From Silene noctiflora (lineage: Eukaryota > Streptophyta > Magnoliopsida > Caryophyllales > Caryophyllaceae), in assembly GCA_009801015.1 (NCBI GenBank), contig VHZZ01000001.1:1092171-1133136 (forward strand): 40,966 nucleotides of DNA. The letters run 5' to 3'. Positions 9,101 to 21,926 of this stretch are shown here, piece by piece; the stretch's first letter is position 1; each line of letters begins with the position of its first letter. Made by a program: the position numbers and the translations under genes. Below the pieces are notes generated by a model. The model saw only the letters and a program-made list of their open reading frames with translations, had not been told where the DNA came from and did not search any database.

Positions 9101-12100
9101 GAATAACACGGATAGTTCCTTAGATTAGATAAAACGGCCACACAAATTTTGATAAGTAACAAAGGACACTTCAGTATGCCCGGTATACGAAAAACCAGTC
9201 TCAACGAAAATCGGATAATCGTGAAAAATGGGTTAATACTTGTTGTTTGGGGCAGAAATCGAATAGTGTAGCTTCCGAAGTGACTGCAAGCACGTGGTAG
9301 AAAAATAGGGCTGAAAAAGCAACGTGGCCCGGTACGACTTTCTAAACAGTTCAAATTGAAGTATATAATAATATAAATACACGATTTTCGGGATTTCAGG
9401 GTCTCTGAACAAAAATATCCTTAAATCACACGGGTAGTTGCTTGGGTCAGATAAACGAGTCACACAAATTTTGATAAGCAATATAGGACATTTAAGGTTG
9501 CCCGGCATGCGATAAACAAGTCTGAGCGAAAATCGGATAATCGTGAAAAATGGATTAATACTTGTTATATGGACCTGAAATCGAATATTGTAGCTTTCGA
9601 AGCGACCGCAAGCACGTGGTAGAAAAATAGGGATGAAAAAGCGTATAATAAATTATTTTCGGGATTTCAGGGTCTCAGAAAAAAAATGTCCGTAAATCAC
9701 AAAGATAGTTCCTTGGGTCAGATAAATCAGCCATACAAATTTTGAGAAACAACAGAGGACATTTGAGGCTGTCCGACATTCGATAAACGAGTATAATACT
9801 TGATTTTCGAGATTTTAGGGACTCAGAACAAAAATGTCCGTAAATAAAAAGGATAATTCCTTGGGTCAGATAAAGGAGCCACACAAATTTTGAGAATCAA
9901 CAGAGGACATTTAAAGATGCCCGGTATGCGATAAACGAGGCTGAACGAAAATCGGATAATCGTGAAATATCGATTAATACTTGTTATTTGGGCCTGAAAT
10001 CGAATAGTGTAGCTCCCAAAGCGATCACGGGCACATAGTACCAAAACAAGAAGAAATAACAATGTGGCCCGGTACGACCTTTGAACTTCTCAAATTAAAG
10101 GATGTAATACACGGTTTTTGGGATTTCAGGGTCTCGGAACAAAAATGTCCGTAGATCACACGGATAGTTCCTTAGGTTAGATAGAACGGTCACACAAATT
10201 TTGAGAAGCAATAGAGGACATTTGAGGATGCCCGGTATGAGATAAACGAGTCTGAACGAAAATCGGATAATCGTGAAAATAGGGTTAACACTTGTTATTT
10301 GGGGCTGAAATCGAAAAGTGTTGCTTCCGAAGCGACCGCAAGCACGTGGTAGAAAAATAGGGCTTAAAAAGGAACGTGTCCCGGTGCGAGTTTCTCAACT
10401 GCTCAAATTGAAGTATATAATACACGATTTTTGGAATTTCAGGGTCTCGGAACAAAAATGTACGTATATCACAAGGATAGTTCCTTGGGTCAAATAAATT
10501 AGCCACACAAGTTTTGAGAAACAGTAGAGGACATTTGAGGATGCCCGGTATGCGATAAAGGAGTCTGAACGAAAATCGGATTATCGTGAAAAATGGATTA
10601 ATACTTGTAATTTGGGTCTGAAATCGAACAGTGGATCTCCCGAAGTGATCACGGGCAGGTAGTACAAAAACTGGTACAAATATCAATGTGGCCCTGTACG
10701 ACCTTCTGAACTACTCAAATTAAAGTGTATAATACACGATTTTCGGGTTTTTAGGGTCTCGAAACTAAAATGCCCTTAAATAACACGGATAGTTTCTTGG
10801 GTCAGATAATTGATCTACACAAATTTTGATAAGCAACAGAGGACATTTGAGGTTGCCCGATATGCGATAAACAAGTGTCAATGGAAATCGGATAATCGTG
10901 AAAAATGGGTTAATACTTGTAATTTGGGGCTGAAATCGAATTTGTGTAGCTTATGAAGGGGCCACAATCACGTGGCAGATAAATATTGAAGAAAAAGCAA
11001 CGTGGCCTGGTACGACTTTCTGAACTACTCAAATTGAAGTGTAATACCTGATTTTCGGGATTTCAAGGTATCGGAACAAAAATATCCGTAAATGACAAGG
11101 AATGTTCCTTGGGTCAGATAAAACAGCCATACAAAGTTTGAGAAGCAACATAGGACATTTGAGGATTCCCGATATGCGATAAACGAGTCTGAACGAAAAT
11201 TCGATAATCGTGAAAAATCGATTAATACTTGTTATTCGGGGCTGAAATCGAATAGTGTAACTCCCGAAGCGACCACGGGCACATAGTACGAAAAACAGAG
11301 AGAAATAGTAACGTGGCCCTGTACGACATTCTGAACGTCTCAAATTGAAGAGTATATTACACGGTTTTTGGAATTTCAGAGGCTTGTAACAAAAATGTTC
11401 GTAAATCACACGGATAGTTTCTAAGGTTAGGTAAATCAGCCACGCAAATTTTGAGAAACAACACAGGACATTTGAGGATGCCTGGAATGCGATAAACAAG
11501 GTTGAACGAAAATCGGATAATCGTGAAAAATGGATTAATACTTGTTATTTTGGGATGAAATTGAATAATGTAGCTTCCGAAGCGAGCACGAGCACGTAGT
11601 ACAAAAATGGGGATAAATAGATACATGGCCCGGTACGACCTTCTCAACATCTCAAATTGAAGAGAGTAATACACACGGTTTTCAGGATTTCAGGGTCTCG
11701 GAATAAAAAAATATCCGTAAATGCCACGGATAGTTCCTTGAGTCAGATAAATTGACCACACAAATTTTGAGAATCAACACAGGACATTTGAGGATGCCCG
11801 GTATGCGATAAACGGGATTGAACGAAAACCGTATAATCGTTAAAAATGGATTAATACTTGTTTTTTGGGCAGAAATGGAACAGTTTAACTCCCGAAGCAA
11901 CTACGGGCACATAGTACAAAAACTTGGAGAAATAGCAATGTGGCCAATACGACCTTCTTAACGTCTCAAATTGAAAAATATAATGCACGATTTTTGGGGA
12001 TTTCAGGGTCTCGGAACAAAAATGTTTGTAAATCACACAGATAGTTACTTAGGTAAGATAAAACGTCCACACAAATTTTTAGAAGCAACAGAGGACATTT

Positions 12101-14397
12101 GTGGATGCCCGGTATGCGATAAACAAGTCTTTACGAAAATCAAATAATCATGAAAAATGGGTTAATACTTGTTATTACTTGTAACAAGTAATTTGGGGCT
12201 GAAATCGAATAGTGTACCTTCCGAATCGTCTGCAAGCACGTGATAGAAAAATAGGGCTGAAAAAGCAACGTGGCCTGGTACGACTTTCTGAACTGCTCAA
12301 ATTGAAGTGTATAAAACACGATTTTCGGGATTTCAGGGTTTCGGAACAAAAATGTCCGTAAATCACAAGGATAGTTCCTTGGGTCACATAAATCAGCCAC
12401 ACAAATTTTGAGAAGCAACGGAAAACATTCGAGGATGCCCGATATGCGATAAACGAGTCTGAATGAAAATCGGATAATCGTGAAAAATCGATTAATACTT
12501 GATATTCGGGGCTGAAATCGAATAGTCTAATAACTCCCGAAGCGACCACGGGCAAAAACAGGGAGAAATAATAATGTGGCCCGGTACGACATTCTGAACG
12601 TTTCAAATTAAAGAGTATAATAAACGGTTTTTGGGATTTCAGGGGCTCGAAACAAAAATGTTTGTAATTCACACGGATAGTTTCTTAGGTTAGAGAAAAC
12701 GGCCACACAATTTTTTAGAAGCAATAGAGGACATTTGAAGATGCCCGGTATGCGATAAACAAGTGTCAATGAAAATAGGATAATCGTGAAAAATGGGTTA
12801 ATACTTGTTATTAGGGGCTGAAATCGAATAATGTAGCTTCGAAAGCGACCACAAGCTCGTGGTAGAAAAATAGGGCTGAAAAAGCAACGTGGCCCGATAC
12901 GACTTTCTGAACTACTCAAATTGAAGTGTATAATACACGATTTTCGGGATTTTAGGGTCTCCGAACATAAATGTTCTTAAAGCAAACAGATAGTTCATTG
13001 GGTCAGATAAACGAGCCACACATATTTTGATAAGCAACACAGGACATATGAGGATCCCTGTTATGAGATAAACAAGTCTCAACGAAAATCGGATAATCGT
13101 GAAAAATGGGTTAATACTTGTTATTAGGGCTGAAATCGAATAGTGTAGCTTCCGAAGCAACTACAAGCACGTGGAACAAAAATAAGGCTGAAAAAGTAAC
13201 GTGTCCCGGTACGACTTTCGGAACTGCTCAAATTGAATTGTATAATACACGATTTTCGGGATTTCAGGGTCTCGGAACAAAAATGTCCTTAAATCACACG
13301 AATAGTTCCTTGGATAAGATAAACAAGCCAAAATTTTTTTGAAAAGCAAAAGAGGACATTTTTGGTTCCTTAGTATGTGATAAACAAGTCTCAACGAAAA
13401 TCGGATAATCGTGAAAAATTGATTAATACTTGTTATTTGGGGGTGAAATCGAATAATGTAGCTTCTAAAGCGACCGCAATCATGTAGTATAAAAATATGG
13501 CTGAAAAAGCAACGTGGCCCGGTACGACTTTCTAAACTACTCAAACTGAAGTGTATAATACACGATTTTCGGGATTTCAGGGTCTCGGAACAAAAATTTC
13601 CTTAAATCACATGGATACGTCCTTGGGTCAGATAAACAAGCCGCACAAATTTAAAGAAGCAACATAGGACATTTGTGGATGCCCGGTATGCGATAAACAA
13701 GTCTCAACGAAAATCGGATAATCGTGAAAAAAAAATTAATAATTGTTATTTGGGGCTGAAATCGAATAGTGTAGGATCTGAAGCGACCGCAAGCACGTGA
13801 AAGAAAAATAGGGTTGAAAAAGCAACGTGGCCCGGTACGTCTTTCTGAATTGCTTAAATCGAAGTGTATGATACACGATTTTCGGGATTTCAGGGTCTTG
13901 GAACAAAAATGTCCGAAAATCACAAGGATAGTTCATTGGGTCAGCTAAACCAGCCACACAAATTTTGAAAAACAGCAGAGGACATTTGAGGATGCCCGGT
14001 ATGCGATAAACAAGTCTGATCGAAAATTGGATAATCGTGAAAAATGGATTAATACTTTTTATTTGAGGCTGAAATCGGATAATGTAGCTCCCGAAGCGAC
14101 CACGGTCACGTAGTACAAAAACAAGGAGAAATAGCAACGTGGCCCGGTACGACCTTCTTAATGTCTCAAATTAAAGAGTATAATATACGGTTTTTGTGAG
14201 TTCAGGGTCTCGGAACAAAATGTCCGTAAATCAGACGGATAGTTCCTTAGGTTAGATAAAACAGCCACACAGATTTTGAGAAGCAATAAAGGACATTTGA
14301 GGATGTCCGGTATGCGATAAACAAGTCTCAACGAAAATCGCAATGTGGCCCGGAACGACCTTCTGAAGTGCTCGAATTGAAGTGTATAATAAACGAT
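6141..14397. repeat. Satellite block 1: ~312-bp tandem monomers
   Basis: The anchor GGATAATCGTGAAAAATGG recurs at about 6145, 6458, 6765, 7066, 7378, 7690, 8002, 8316, 8590, 8904, 9216 and onward; spacing is mostly 310-314 with some short units (274 bp, and a truncated unit near 9785). Two core subfamilies occur. Type A has GCTTCCGAAGCGACCGCAAG, CACGTGGTAG and CACGATTTTCGGG. Type B has CTCCCGAAGCGACCACGGGC, ACGTAGTACAAAAAC and CACGGTTTTTGGG. They are interspersed, often A-B or A-A-B. The first three units are a divergent type C/D. Minus-strand frames of 60-165 codons recur with the same wording because the repeat length is divisible by three; I do not treat them as genes. Confidence 0.95.
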
Positions 14398-15353
14398 TTA
14401 TTTGAGCCTTCAAAGTTATAATTCAAGTTACATTTCAAGTTATTTGGGTTTTATTTGTTATTCTTATTCAAGTTTCATTTCTATTATTGCGGTAATCTTA
14501 TTTCTAGTTTTATTTTGTTAATTTCCTTTGTCATTCTCATTATTAGTTAGCTCGTTAATTCATCATTTGCTAATCGTTATTCCACCCATTTCATTGTTTC
14601 ACTGTTATTATTATCGTCATTAGCATTTTAATATTGTTATTAGCTTACTACATGTTGTTGTTAAGGTTTATCCTTTATAGTTATTCTCTAGTAATTACAT
14701 ATTTATATTTACTCAATTGTCATTTTGTTAAATACATATTAGTTTAATCCCTAGTTATTTTATTTAGCATCTTTTCTAATATTTATGATATTACCATTAT
14801 CTAGCACTACCCTTATTCATAAGTATTCATTTAGTTGTAATTTCATTATCATCATGTTTATCACAACATATGTTATTAGTATAGTTATTACGATGTGTGA
14901 GTAGTTCATTAGATTAGACATAGGGGAACCAACCATAATTAGTAATTATAAATGTTGAATTAGGTTGCTATCTATAATATAGAATACTTGTTTCTATCAC
15001 ATGCTTGTTTTGTTTTCTTAGTCTTTGATTATTGATCACAATCCTATATTACATTTGTTAATTCATTTTTTAAAGTCGAGAGGTATGAAATTGGATTAGA
15101 CTAAGCATGATTTAGTAGACCGATCTAGCAATAGCGAGAGCTCGTTAGAATTTGTTCTATGGTTGACCCGATTCTCCTAGGCTCATTTATTAATATTGTT
15201 ATTTCATCATATTATTATTGTTGTAAAACTTGTAATCACCTAACCATAAACTAAAAGATAAATGGACCTAGATAGAATTCTATTCATAGCATTTCATTAA
15301 GCAACTCGCGTCTCCTTGTGTTCGACCCCTACTTTACTACATTCATTTGTTAG
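14398..15353. mobile_element. AT-rich insertion interrupting the satellite (left part), unclassified
   Basis: Satellite stops inside a monomer at CGATTT (~14397) and resumes at ~18119. Outside the nested LTR (15359-18088) the insert comprises this ~960-bp T-rich stretch and ~25 bp on the right. The word CCTTGTGTTCGACCCC (15315-15330) is of a kind found near plant LTR/UTR junctions, which hints at a retrotransposon fragment. No coding frame, termini or target duplication could be identified. Confidence 0.4.
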
Positions 15354-16419
15354 CCAAGTGTAACACCCGCAATTTAGAATTTAAGCTTTTAAAAATAATT
15401 TAATAGGTTGTTTAAAATAAATTACGGTTTAATCGTATTTTTGGGTGAGAATATATGTTTAAACTATTTTAATAATTAAATTAGGCTAATTATGATTTTG
15501 AATATTATTTTCATAAAATATGAATTTTATAGTTTAATATTTATATAAACAATATTATGGTCCGTCTTAAATGTATAGTAGCATTTAGACGTAAAATGTG
15601 TAAATCCCGACTCAAGTTAGTATGTTGGGCCTAAGTCGATTCAAGCCCCATATAACCTCATTTTTCCACCTACCTTCCTCATAAACTCTCCTTCTTCCTC
15701 ACAAATCTCAGCAAACCACCTTCATCATACAAACACCATTTTCATACAATTTCCTCAAGTTTAAGACGAGCATAAAATCTTCGTTTCTCATCCGTTTCCT
15801 TTGATTTTCGCGCCGTTCTCTTCCTCTTCTTGTTCTCCTTCTTAGTATGTAATAAAGTTCCAGTTTTTCTCTCCTCTTCCAGAATTTCGAAATCCCCTTT
15901 CTCTCTTTAATGGAGAATTTCTCATCTAATAACCTGTGTCTTGTGTTTAGGTGAAGAATTGAAGGTTCCGGAAGAAGAAAGTTGCGTTTTTGGAGGCTCA
16001 CTCAAAGTTTAGGAAGCATAAGGTAACCTTGAAGGGTTCCTCGACGATACTTGGGATTTTGTGTGGTTTCTTGAGTTAATTATGTGTAATTTCGTGTTTA
16101 ATTCATCAAAGTTGGTTCCTTATTGAATGTTATGTTTATATTCTGATTTTAGATGAATTTGAGTATGAATAATGTTGGTTTGGTTGAGTTTTATGCTGAA
16201 AACATGAGATCGACGCATTTTCACATGTCTAGATGANTTTCACATGTTTTGTTGTCTTAAAAGTGGATTTCTTTGGAATAAGTTCACATGTAATTGCTGA
16301 GACATGTTGGATGCTGGAAATATGCATGTTTTCGTGTTCATTACGCTGAATTCATGTTAGAAGATAAGTCGGAAAATCATGTTGCATGCATACTCTGTTG
16401 GAACTCGTATCAGGTACTC

Positions 16420-16840
16420 CCAGCCGGTAGGCCGGCAGCCGGTCTGCTAACCGGCTGGGGACCTTCTGCCTCATTTCGTGCATTTTCATATAAGGGGTTG
16501 TCCCAGCCGGTGGACCGGCAGCCGGTTGCCCGGCTGGGGAGTCATTATGTTGTGAAATTCTAGCTTTGGAGTGTGCACCAGCCGGTGGACCGGCAGCCGG
16601 TTGCCCGGCTGGGGAGTCATTATGTTGTGAAATTCTAGCTTGGAGTGTGCACCAGCCGGTAAACCGACAGCCGATCCACAGGCCGGTGCCGAGCACATTT
16701 GAAGTTTGGTGTGAAATTCATGTGGGAATTGCCCCTGCCGGTAAGCCGGCAGCCGGTCACCCAGCAGAGGACCCTTTTGTTCTGGTTTTGTAATTTTGCC
16801 CTGTGCACCAGCCGGTCGGCCGGTTCACCTGACCGGCTGG
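16420..16840. repeat. GC-rich palindromic tandem array (CCAGCCGGT...ACCGGCTGG)
   Basis: Six related units begin near 16420, 16502, 16578, 16651, 16733 and 16808, i.e. spaced ~75-80 bp. Most contain CAGCCGGT, CCGGCAGCCGG and a closing CCGGCTGGG, so each could form a GC hairpin. Units two and three are nearly identical over ~74 bp, including the AT-rich spacer with TCATTATGTTGTGAAATTC. The units lie in an otherwise AT-rich LTR. Confidence 0.85.
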
Positions 16841-17069
16841 GAGCCCATGTTCCTTATTTTCTCTCCTTCACTCATTGCATGATGAATATAACTTATACTT
16901 ATGATTTGTTTACGTATCCTCACATGTTTATGAATTGTTTACACTTCCATATGTATTTCGGATTGATCTTATATGTGATCATCATATGTTTGTATGATTC
17001 ATTCATAAGTTGTCATGTGCCTTTAATAGCCGAACTATGTCCGTATGATGATGATATCGACCTACCTCT

Positions 17070-17981
17070 NNNNNNNNNNNNNNNNNNNNNNNNNNNNNNN
17101 NNNNNNNNNNNNNNNNNNNNNNNNNNNNNNNNNNNNNNNNNNNNNNNNNNNNNNNNNNNNNNNNNNNNNNNNNNNNNNNNNNNNNNNNNNNNNNNNNNNN
17201 NNNNNNNNNNNNNNNNNNNNNNNNNNNNNNNNNNNNNNNNNNNNNNNNNNNNNNNNNNNNNNNNNNNNNNNNNNNNNNNNNNNNNNNNNNNNNNNNNNNN
17301 NNNNNNNNNNNNNNNNNNNNNNNNNNNNNNNNNNNNNNNNNNNNNNNNNNNNNNNNNNNNNNNNNNNNNNNNNNNNNNNNNNNNNNNNNNNNNNNNNNNN
17401 NNNNNNNNNNNNNNNNNNNNNNNNNNNNNNNNNNNNNNNNNNNNNNNNNNNNNNNNNNNNNNNNNNNNNNNNNNNNNNNNNNNNNNNNNNNNNNNNNNNN
17501 NNNNNNNNNNNNNNNNNNNNNNNNNNNNNNNNNNNNNNNNNNNNNNNNNNNNNNNNNNNNNNNNNNNNNNNNNNNNNNNNNNNNNNNNNNNNNNNNNNNN
17601 NNNNNNNNNNNNNNNNNNNNNNNNNNNNNNNNNNNNNNNNNNNNNNNNNNNNNNNNNNNNNNNNNNNNNNNNNNNNNNNNNNNNNNNNNNNNNNNNNNNN
17701 NNNNNNNNNNNNNNNNNNNNNNNNNNNNNNNNNNNNNNNNNNNNNNNNNNNNNNNNNNNNNNNNNNNNNNNNNNNNNNNNNNNNNNNNNNNNNNNNNNNN
17801 NNNNNNNNNNNNNNNNNNNNNNNNNNNNNNNNNNNNNNNNNNNNNNNNNNNNNNNNNNNNNNNNNNNNNNNNNNNNNNNNNNNNNNNNNNNNNNNNNNNN
17901 NNNNNNNNNNNNNNNNNNNNNNNNNNNNNNNNNNNNNNNNNNNNNNNNNNNNNNNNNNNNNNNNNNNNNNNNNNNNNNNNN
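17070..17981. other. Assembly gap (912 N)
   Basis: A run of N inside the LTR-like element, directly after ordinary AT-rich LTR sequence. Frames drawn through it are meaningless. Its true length is unknown. Confidence 1.
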
Positions 17982-18116
17982 ATGACATTTCGCTTTTGAA
18001 CTTAAAAAGTTTTAAAAATCCCGTACTTTTCCGCTGCTTTGAAATTGTTAATATTATTATTTAGTGTCCTAAATAGCGGGGTGTCACACCAAGTCTAGAG
18101 TATTTTTGTTAGGTGT

Positions 18117-21100
18117 GCGATAGCCTACACTTCCGAATCATCCGCAAGCACGTGGTAGAAAAATAGGGCTTAAAAAGCAACGTGGCCCGGTACGACTTTC
18201 TTAACTGCTCAAATTGAAGTGTATAACACACGATTTTCGGAATTTCAGGGTCTCGGAACAAAAATGTCCGTAAATCACAAGGATAGTTCCTTGGGTCACA
18301 TAAATCAACTGCACAAATTTTGTGAAGCAACGGAAGACATTTGAGGATGACCGATATGCGATAAACGAGTCTGGACGAAAATCGGATAATTGTGAAAAAT
18401 CGATTAATACTTGTTATTCGGGGCTGAAATCGAATAGTCTAATAACTCCCAAAGCGACCACGGGCACGTAGTACAAAAACATGGAGAAATAGTAACGTGG
18501 CCCGGTGAGACAATCTGAACGTCTCAAATTGAAGAGTTTAATACACGGTTTTTGGAATTTCAGAGGCTCGGAACAAAAATGTTCGTAAATCACACGGATA
18601 GTTTCTTAGGTTAGGTAAATCAGCCACGCAAATTTTGAGAAACAACAGAGGACATTTGAGGATGCCCGGAATGCGATAAATAAGTCTGAACGAAAATCGG
18701 ATAGTCGTGAAAATGGATTAATACTTGTTATTTTGGGCTGAAATCGAATAATCTACCTTCAGAAGCGAGCATGAGAACGTAGTACAAAAACGGGGAGAAA
18801 TAGCTACGTGGCCCGGTACGATCTTCTCAAAATCTCAAATTGAAGAGTGTAATACACACGATTTTCAGGATTTTAGGGTCTCGGAACAAAAATATCCGTA
18901 AATGCCACGGGTAGTTCCTTAAGTCAGATAAATCGGCCAAAAATTTTTTGAGAAGCAACAAAGGACATTTAAGGATCCCCGGTATGCGATAAACGAGATT
19001 GAACGAAAATCGGGTAATCGTGAAAAATGGATTAATACCTGTTGTTTGGGCTGAAATGAAATAGTTTAGCTCCCGAAGCGACTACGGGCACGTAGTAAAA
19101 AACAGGGAAAAATAGCAACGTGGCCCGGTACAACTGTTTGAACGTCTCAAATTGAAAAATATAATACACGGTTTTTGGAATTTTAGGGTATCGGAACAAA
19201 AATGTCTGTAAATCACACAGATAGTTCCTTAGGTAAGATAAAACGGCCACACAAATTTTGAGAAAGTAATAAAGGACATTTGAGGATGCCCGATATGAGA
19301 TAAACAAGTCTTAACGAAAATCGAATAATCGTGAAAAATGGATTAATACTTGTAATTTGGGGCTGAAATCGAATAGTGTACCTACCGAAGCGACCGCAAG
19401 CACGTGGTATAAAAATAGGGCTGAAAAAGGAACATGGCCCGGTACAACTTTATGAACTACTCAAATTAAAGTGTATAATACACGTTTTAGGGATTTCAAG
19501 GTCTCGGAACAAAAATGTCCTTAAATCACACGGATAGTTTTTTAGGTCATATAAACCAGCCACACAAATTTTGAGAAGCAATATAGGACATTTGTGGATG
19601 TCCGGTAAGCGATAAACAAGTCTGAACGAAAATCGGATAATCGTGAAAAATAGGTTGATACTTGTAATTTGGGGTTGAAATCGAATAGTGTACCTTCCGA
19701 AACGACCCCAAGTACGTGGTAGAAAAATAGGGCTGAAAAAGCAACGTGACCCGGTACAACTTTATAAACTACTCAAATTGAAGTGTATAATACACGATTT
19801 TCGGGATTTCAGGGTCTCGGAACAAAAATGTCCTTAAATCACACGGATAGTTCCTTGGGTGAGATAAAACAGCCACACAAATTTTGAGAAATAACGGAGG
19901 ACATTTGGGATTCCCGGTATACGATAAACATGTCTCAACGAAAATCGGATAATCGTGAAAAATAGATTAATACTTGTTATTTGGGGCTGAAATCGAATAG
20001 TGTAGCTTCCGAAGCGACCGCAAGCACGTGGTATAAAAATAGAGCTGAAAAAGCAACGTGGCCCGGTACGACTTTCTGAACTGCTCAAAGTGAAGTGTAT
20101 AATACACGATTTTTGGGATTTTAGGGTCTCGGAACAAAAATGTCTGTAAATCACAAGGATAGTTCCTTGGGTTAGATAAATCAGCCACACAAATTTTGAG
20201 AAGCAACGGAAGATATTTGAGGATGTCCGATATGTGATAAACGAGTCTGAACGAAAATCACATAATCGTGAAAAATCGATTAATACTTGTTTATTTGGTG
20301 CTGAAATAGAGTAGTCAAACTCCCAAAGCGACCACAGGCACGTAGTACAAAAACAGGGAGAAATAGTAATGTGGCCCGGTACGACATTCTGAACGTCTCA
20401 AATTGAAGAGTATAATACACAGTTTTTGGGATTTCAGGGACTCGGAACAAAAATGTCGTAAATCACACGAATAGTTTCTTAGGTTAGATAAAACGGCCAC
20501 ACAATTTTTTAGAAGCAACAGAGGACTTTTGAGGATGTCCGGTATGCGATAAACAAGTCTCAACGGAAATAGGATAATCGTGAAAAATGGGTTAATACTT
20601 GTTATTTGAGGCTGAAATCGAATAATGTAGCTTCGAAAGTGACCGCGAGCACGTGCTAGAAAAATAGGGATGTAAAAGCAACGTGGCCCGGTACGACTTT
20701 CTGAACTGTTCAAATTGATGTGTATAATACACGATTTTCGGGATTTCAGGATCTCGGAACAAAAATGTCCGTAAATCTCAAGGATAGTTCCTTGAGTCAT
20801 GTAAATCAGCTACACAAATTTTGAGAAGCAACAGAGGACATTTGAGGGTGCCTGGTATGCGATAAACAAGTCGGACGAATATCGGATAATCGTGAAAAAT
20901 AGATTAATACTTATTATTTGTGGCTGAAATCGAATAGTGTAGCTCACGAAGCGACCTCGGGCACTAGTACAAAAACAGGGAGAAATAGCAACGTGGCCCG
21001 GTACGACCTTCTGAACGTCTCAAATTAAAGAGTCTAATACACGGTTTTTGAGATTTCAGGGTCTCGGAACAAAAATGTCCGTAAATCACACGGATAGTTC

Positions 21101-21318
21101 CTTAGGTTAGATAAAACGGCCACACAGTTTTTGAGAAGAAACAGAGGACATTTGAGGATCCCTGGTTTGAGATAGACAAGTCTCAACGAAAATCGGATAA
21201 TCGTGAAAAATGGGGTAATACTTGTTATTTGGGGCTGAAATCGAATAGTGTAGCTTCTGAAGCAACCGCAAGCACGTGGAACAAAAATAAGGTTGAAAAA
21301 GAAACGTGTCCCGGTACG
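18117..21318. repeat. Satellite block 2: about ten ~312-bp monomers
   Basis: Same monomers as block 1. The anchor occurs at about 18387, 18702, 19015, 19326, 19638, 19950, 20263, 20575, 20887 and 21198, i.e. spacing 311-315. Types A and B are again mixed. The block starts mid-monomer at a type A word (CTTCCGAATCATCCGCAAG) and ends mid-monomer at CCCGGTACGA. Confidence 0.95.
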
Positions 21319-21556
21319 ATCGGTCGAGTTCAAAACATCCAGGGTCTGACATAATTTGTCCCCAAAACGCACTCGGTCGAGTATATATGTGCTCGAGTGA
21401 GTCCCCTCCACTCGGCCGAGTGTATCGCACACTCGGTCGAGTGCAAAAGTGGCAGTGATTCTGCCTTAAACACCCAAAAACCCACTCGGTCGAGTGCGTG
21501 AAACTCAGTCGAGTGCCCCACACTCGGTCGAGTTCCTTCCACTCGGTCGAGTCATA
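21319..21556. repeat. ACTCGGTCGAGT palindrome cluster
   Basis: About nine copies of a near-palindromic 12-mer (ACTCGGTCGAGT, with ACTCGGCCGAGT and ACTCAGTCGAGT variants) are spaced irregularly by 5-60 bp. Two more lie at 22989-23025 at the other end of the fragment. Confidence 0.85.
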
Positions 21557-21914
21557 CAGTTCTACAGTTATCCCGCATGCTTTTCATATATATATAAACA
21601 ACATAAACACATCCCTATCTTGTTACTATTTCCAGCTAAACATAACAATGTAATCATCCATGCCAACACGTTCTCATTCTCATCTCATCATGCATATATC
21701 CAACATACATCATTCAAAATACCACTCATGTAAAACACTTAGCATATATCGTCCCTTGACACTCCCATGACCGGCTAAAAGTTGTAAAGGCAAATGTGCG
21801 GTTTCGGGACGTCTCCCTAACCTTTGCGGTAGCCCTAAATAATTCTACCCGGGTTCATTTTAATTAGACACCCTATGTTCATTTTATTCATTGGTTTTAG
21901 GTTCTAAAATCGTT

Positions 21915-21926
21915 GCTCTAATACCA
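21915..21926 (-). other. Primer-binding site (initiator-Met tRNA type)
   Basis: The minus strand reads TGGTATTAGAGC three bases after the LTR end. The common plant site is TGGTATCAGAGC. This sets the element on the minus strand and its LTR end at 21930. Confidence 0.75.

Larger units (their letters stand above)
15359..18088 (+). mobile_element. Solo-LTR-like element nested in the insert (TG...CA, TSD CCAAG)
   Basis: It begins TGTAACACCCGCAATTTAG and ends CTAAATAGCGGGGTGTCACA, an imperfect ~19-bp inverted repeat with canonical TG/CA ends. Exact 5-bp duplications CCAAG lie at 15354-15358 and 18089-18093. The span is about 2.7 kb including the N gap. No gag-pol frame is visible, so it reads as a solo LTR, perhaps of Ty3 type. 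If the gap hides more sequence than its Ns show, a complete element with two LTRs is possible. A GC-rich palindrome array lies inside. Strand is set from the TGTAACACCC start and is not certain. Confidence 0.8.

Noticed and set aside
6163..14343. Dozens of minus-strand reading frames of 60-165 codons with similar wording
   Set aside because: They are the same satellite read repeatedly. Several frames are open at once, none spans more than about 1.5 monomers, and no domain is recognisable.
16699..18064. Long reading frames of 300-428 codons
   Set aside because: They run through the N gap and consist mostly of unknown residues.
6141..21318. 5S rDNA array, considered because the unit length is ~312 bp
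   Set aside because: No 120-bp 5S gene sequence or its internal control region is present in the monomer.
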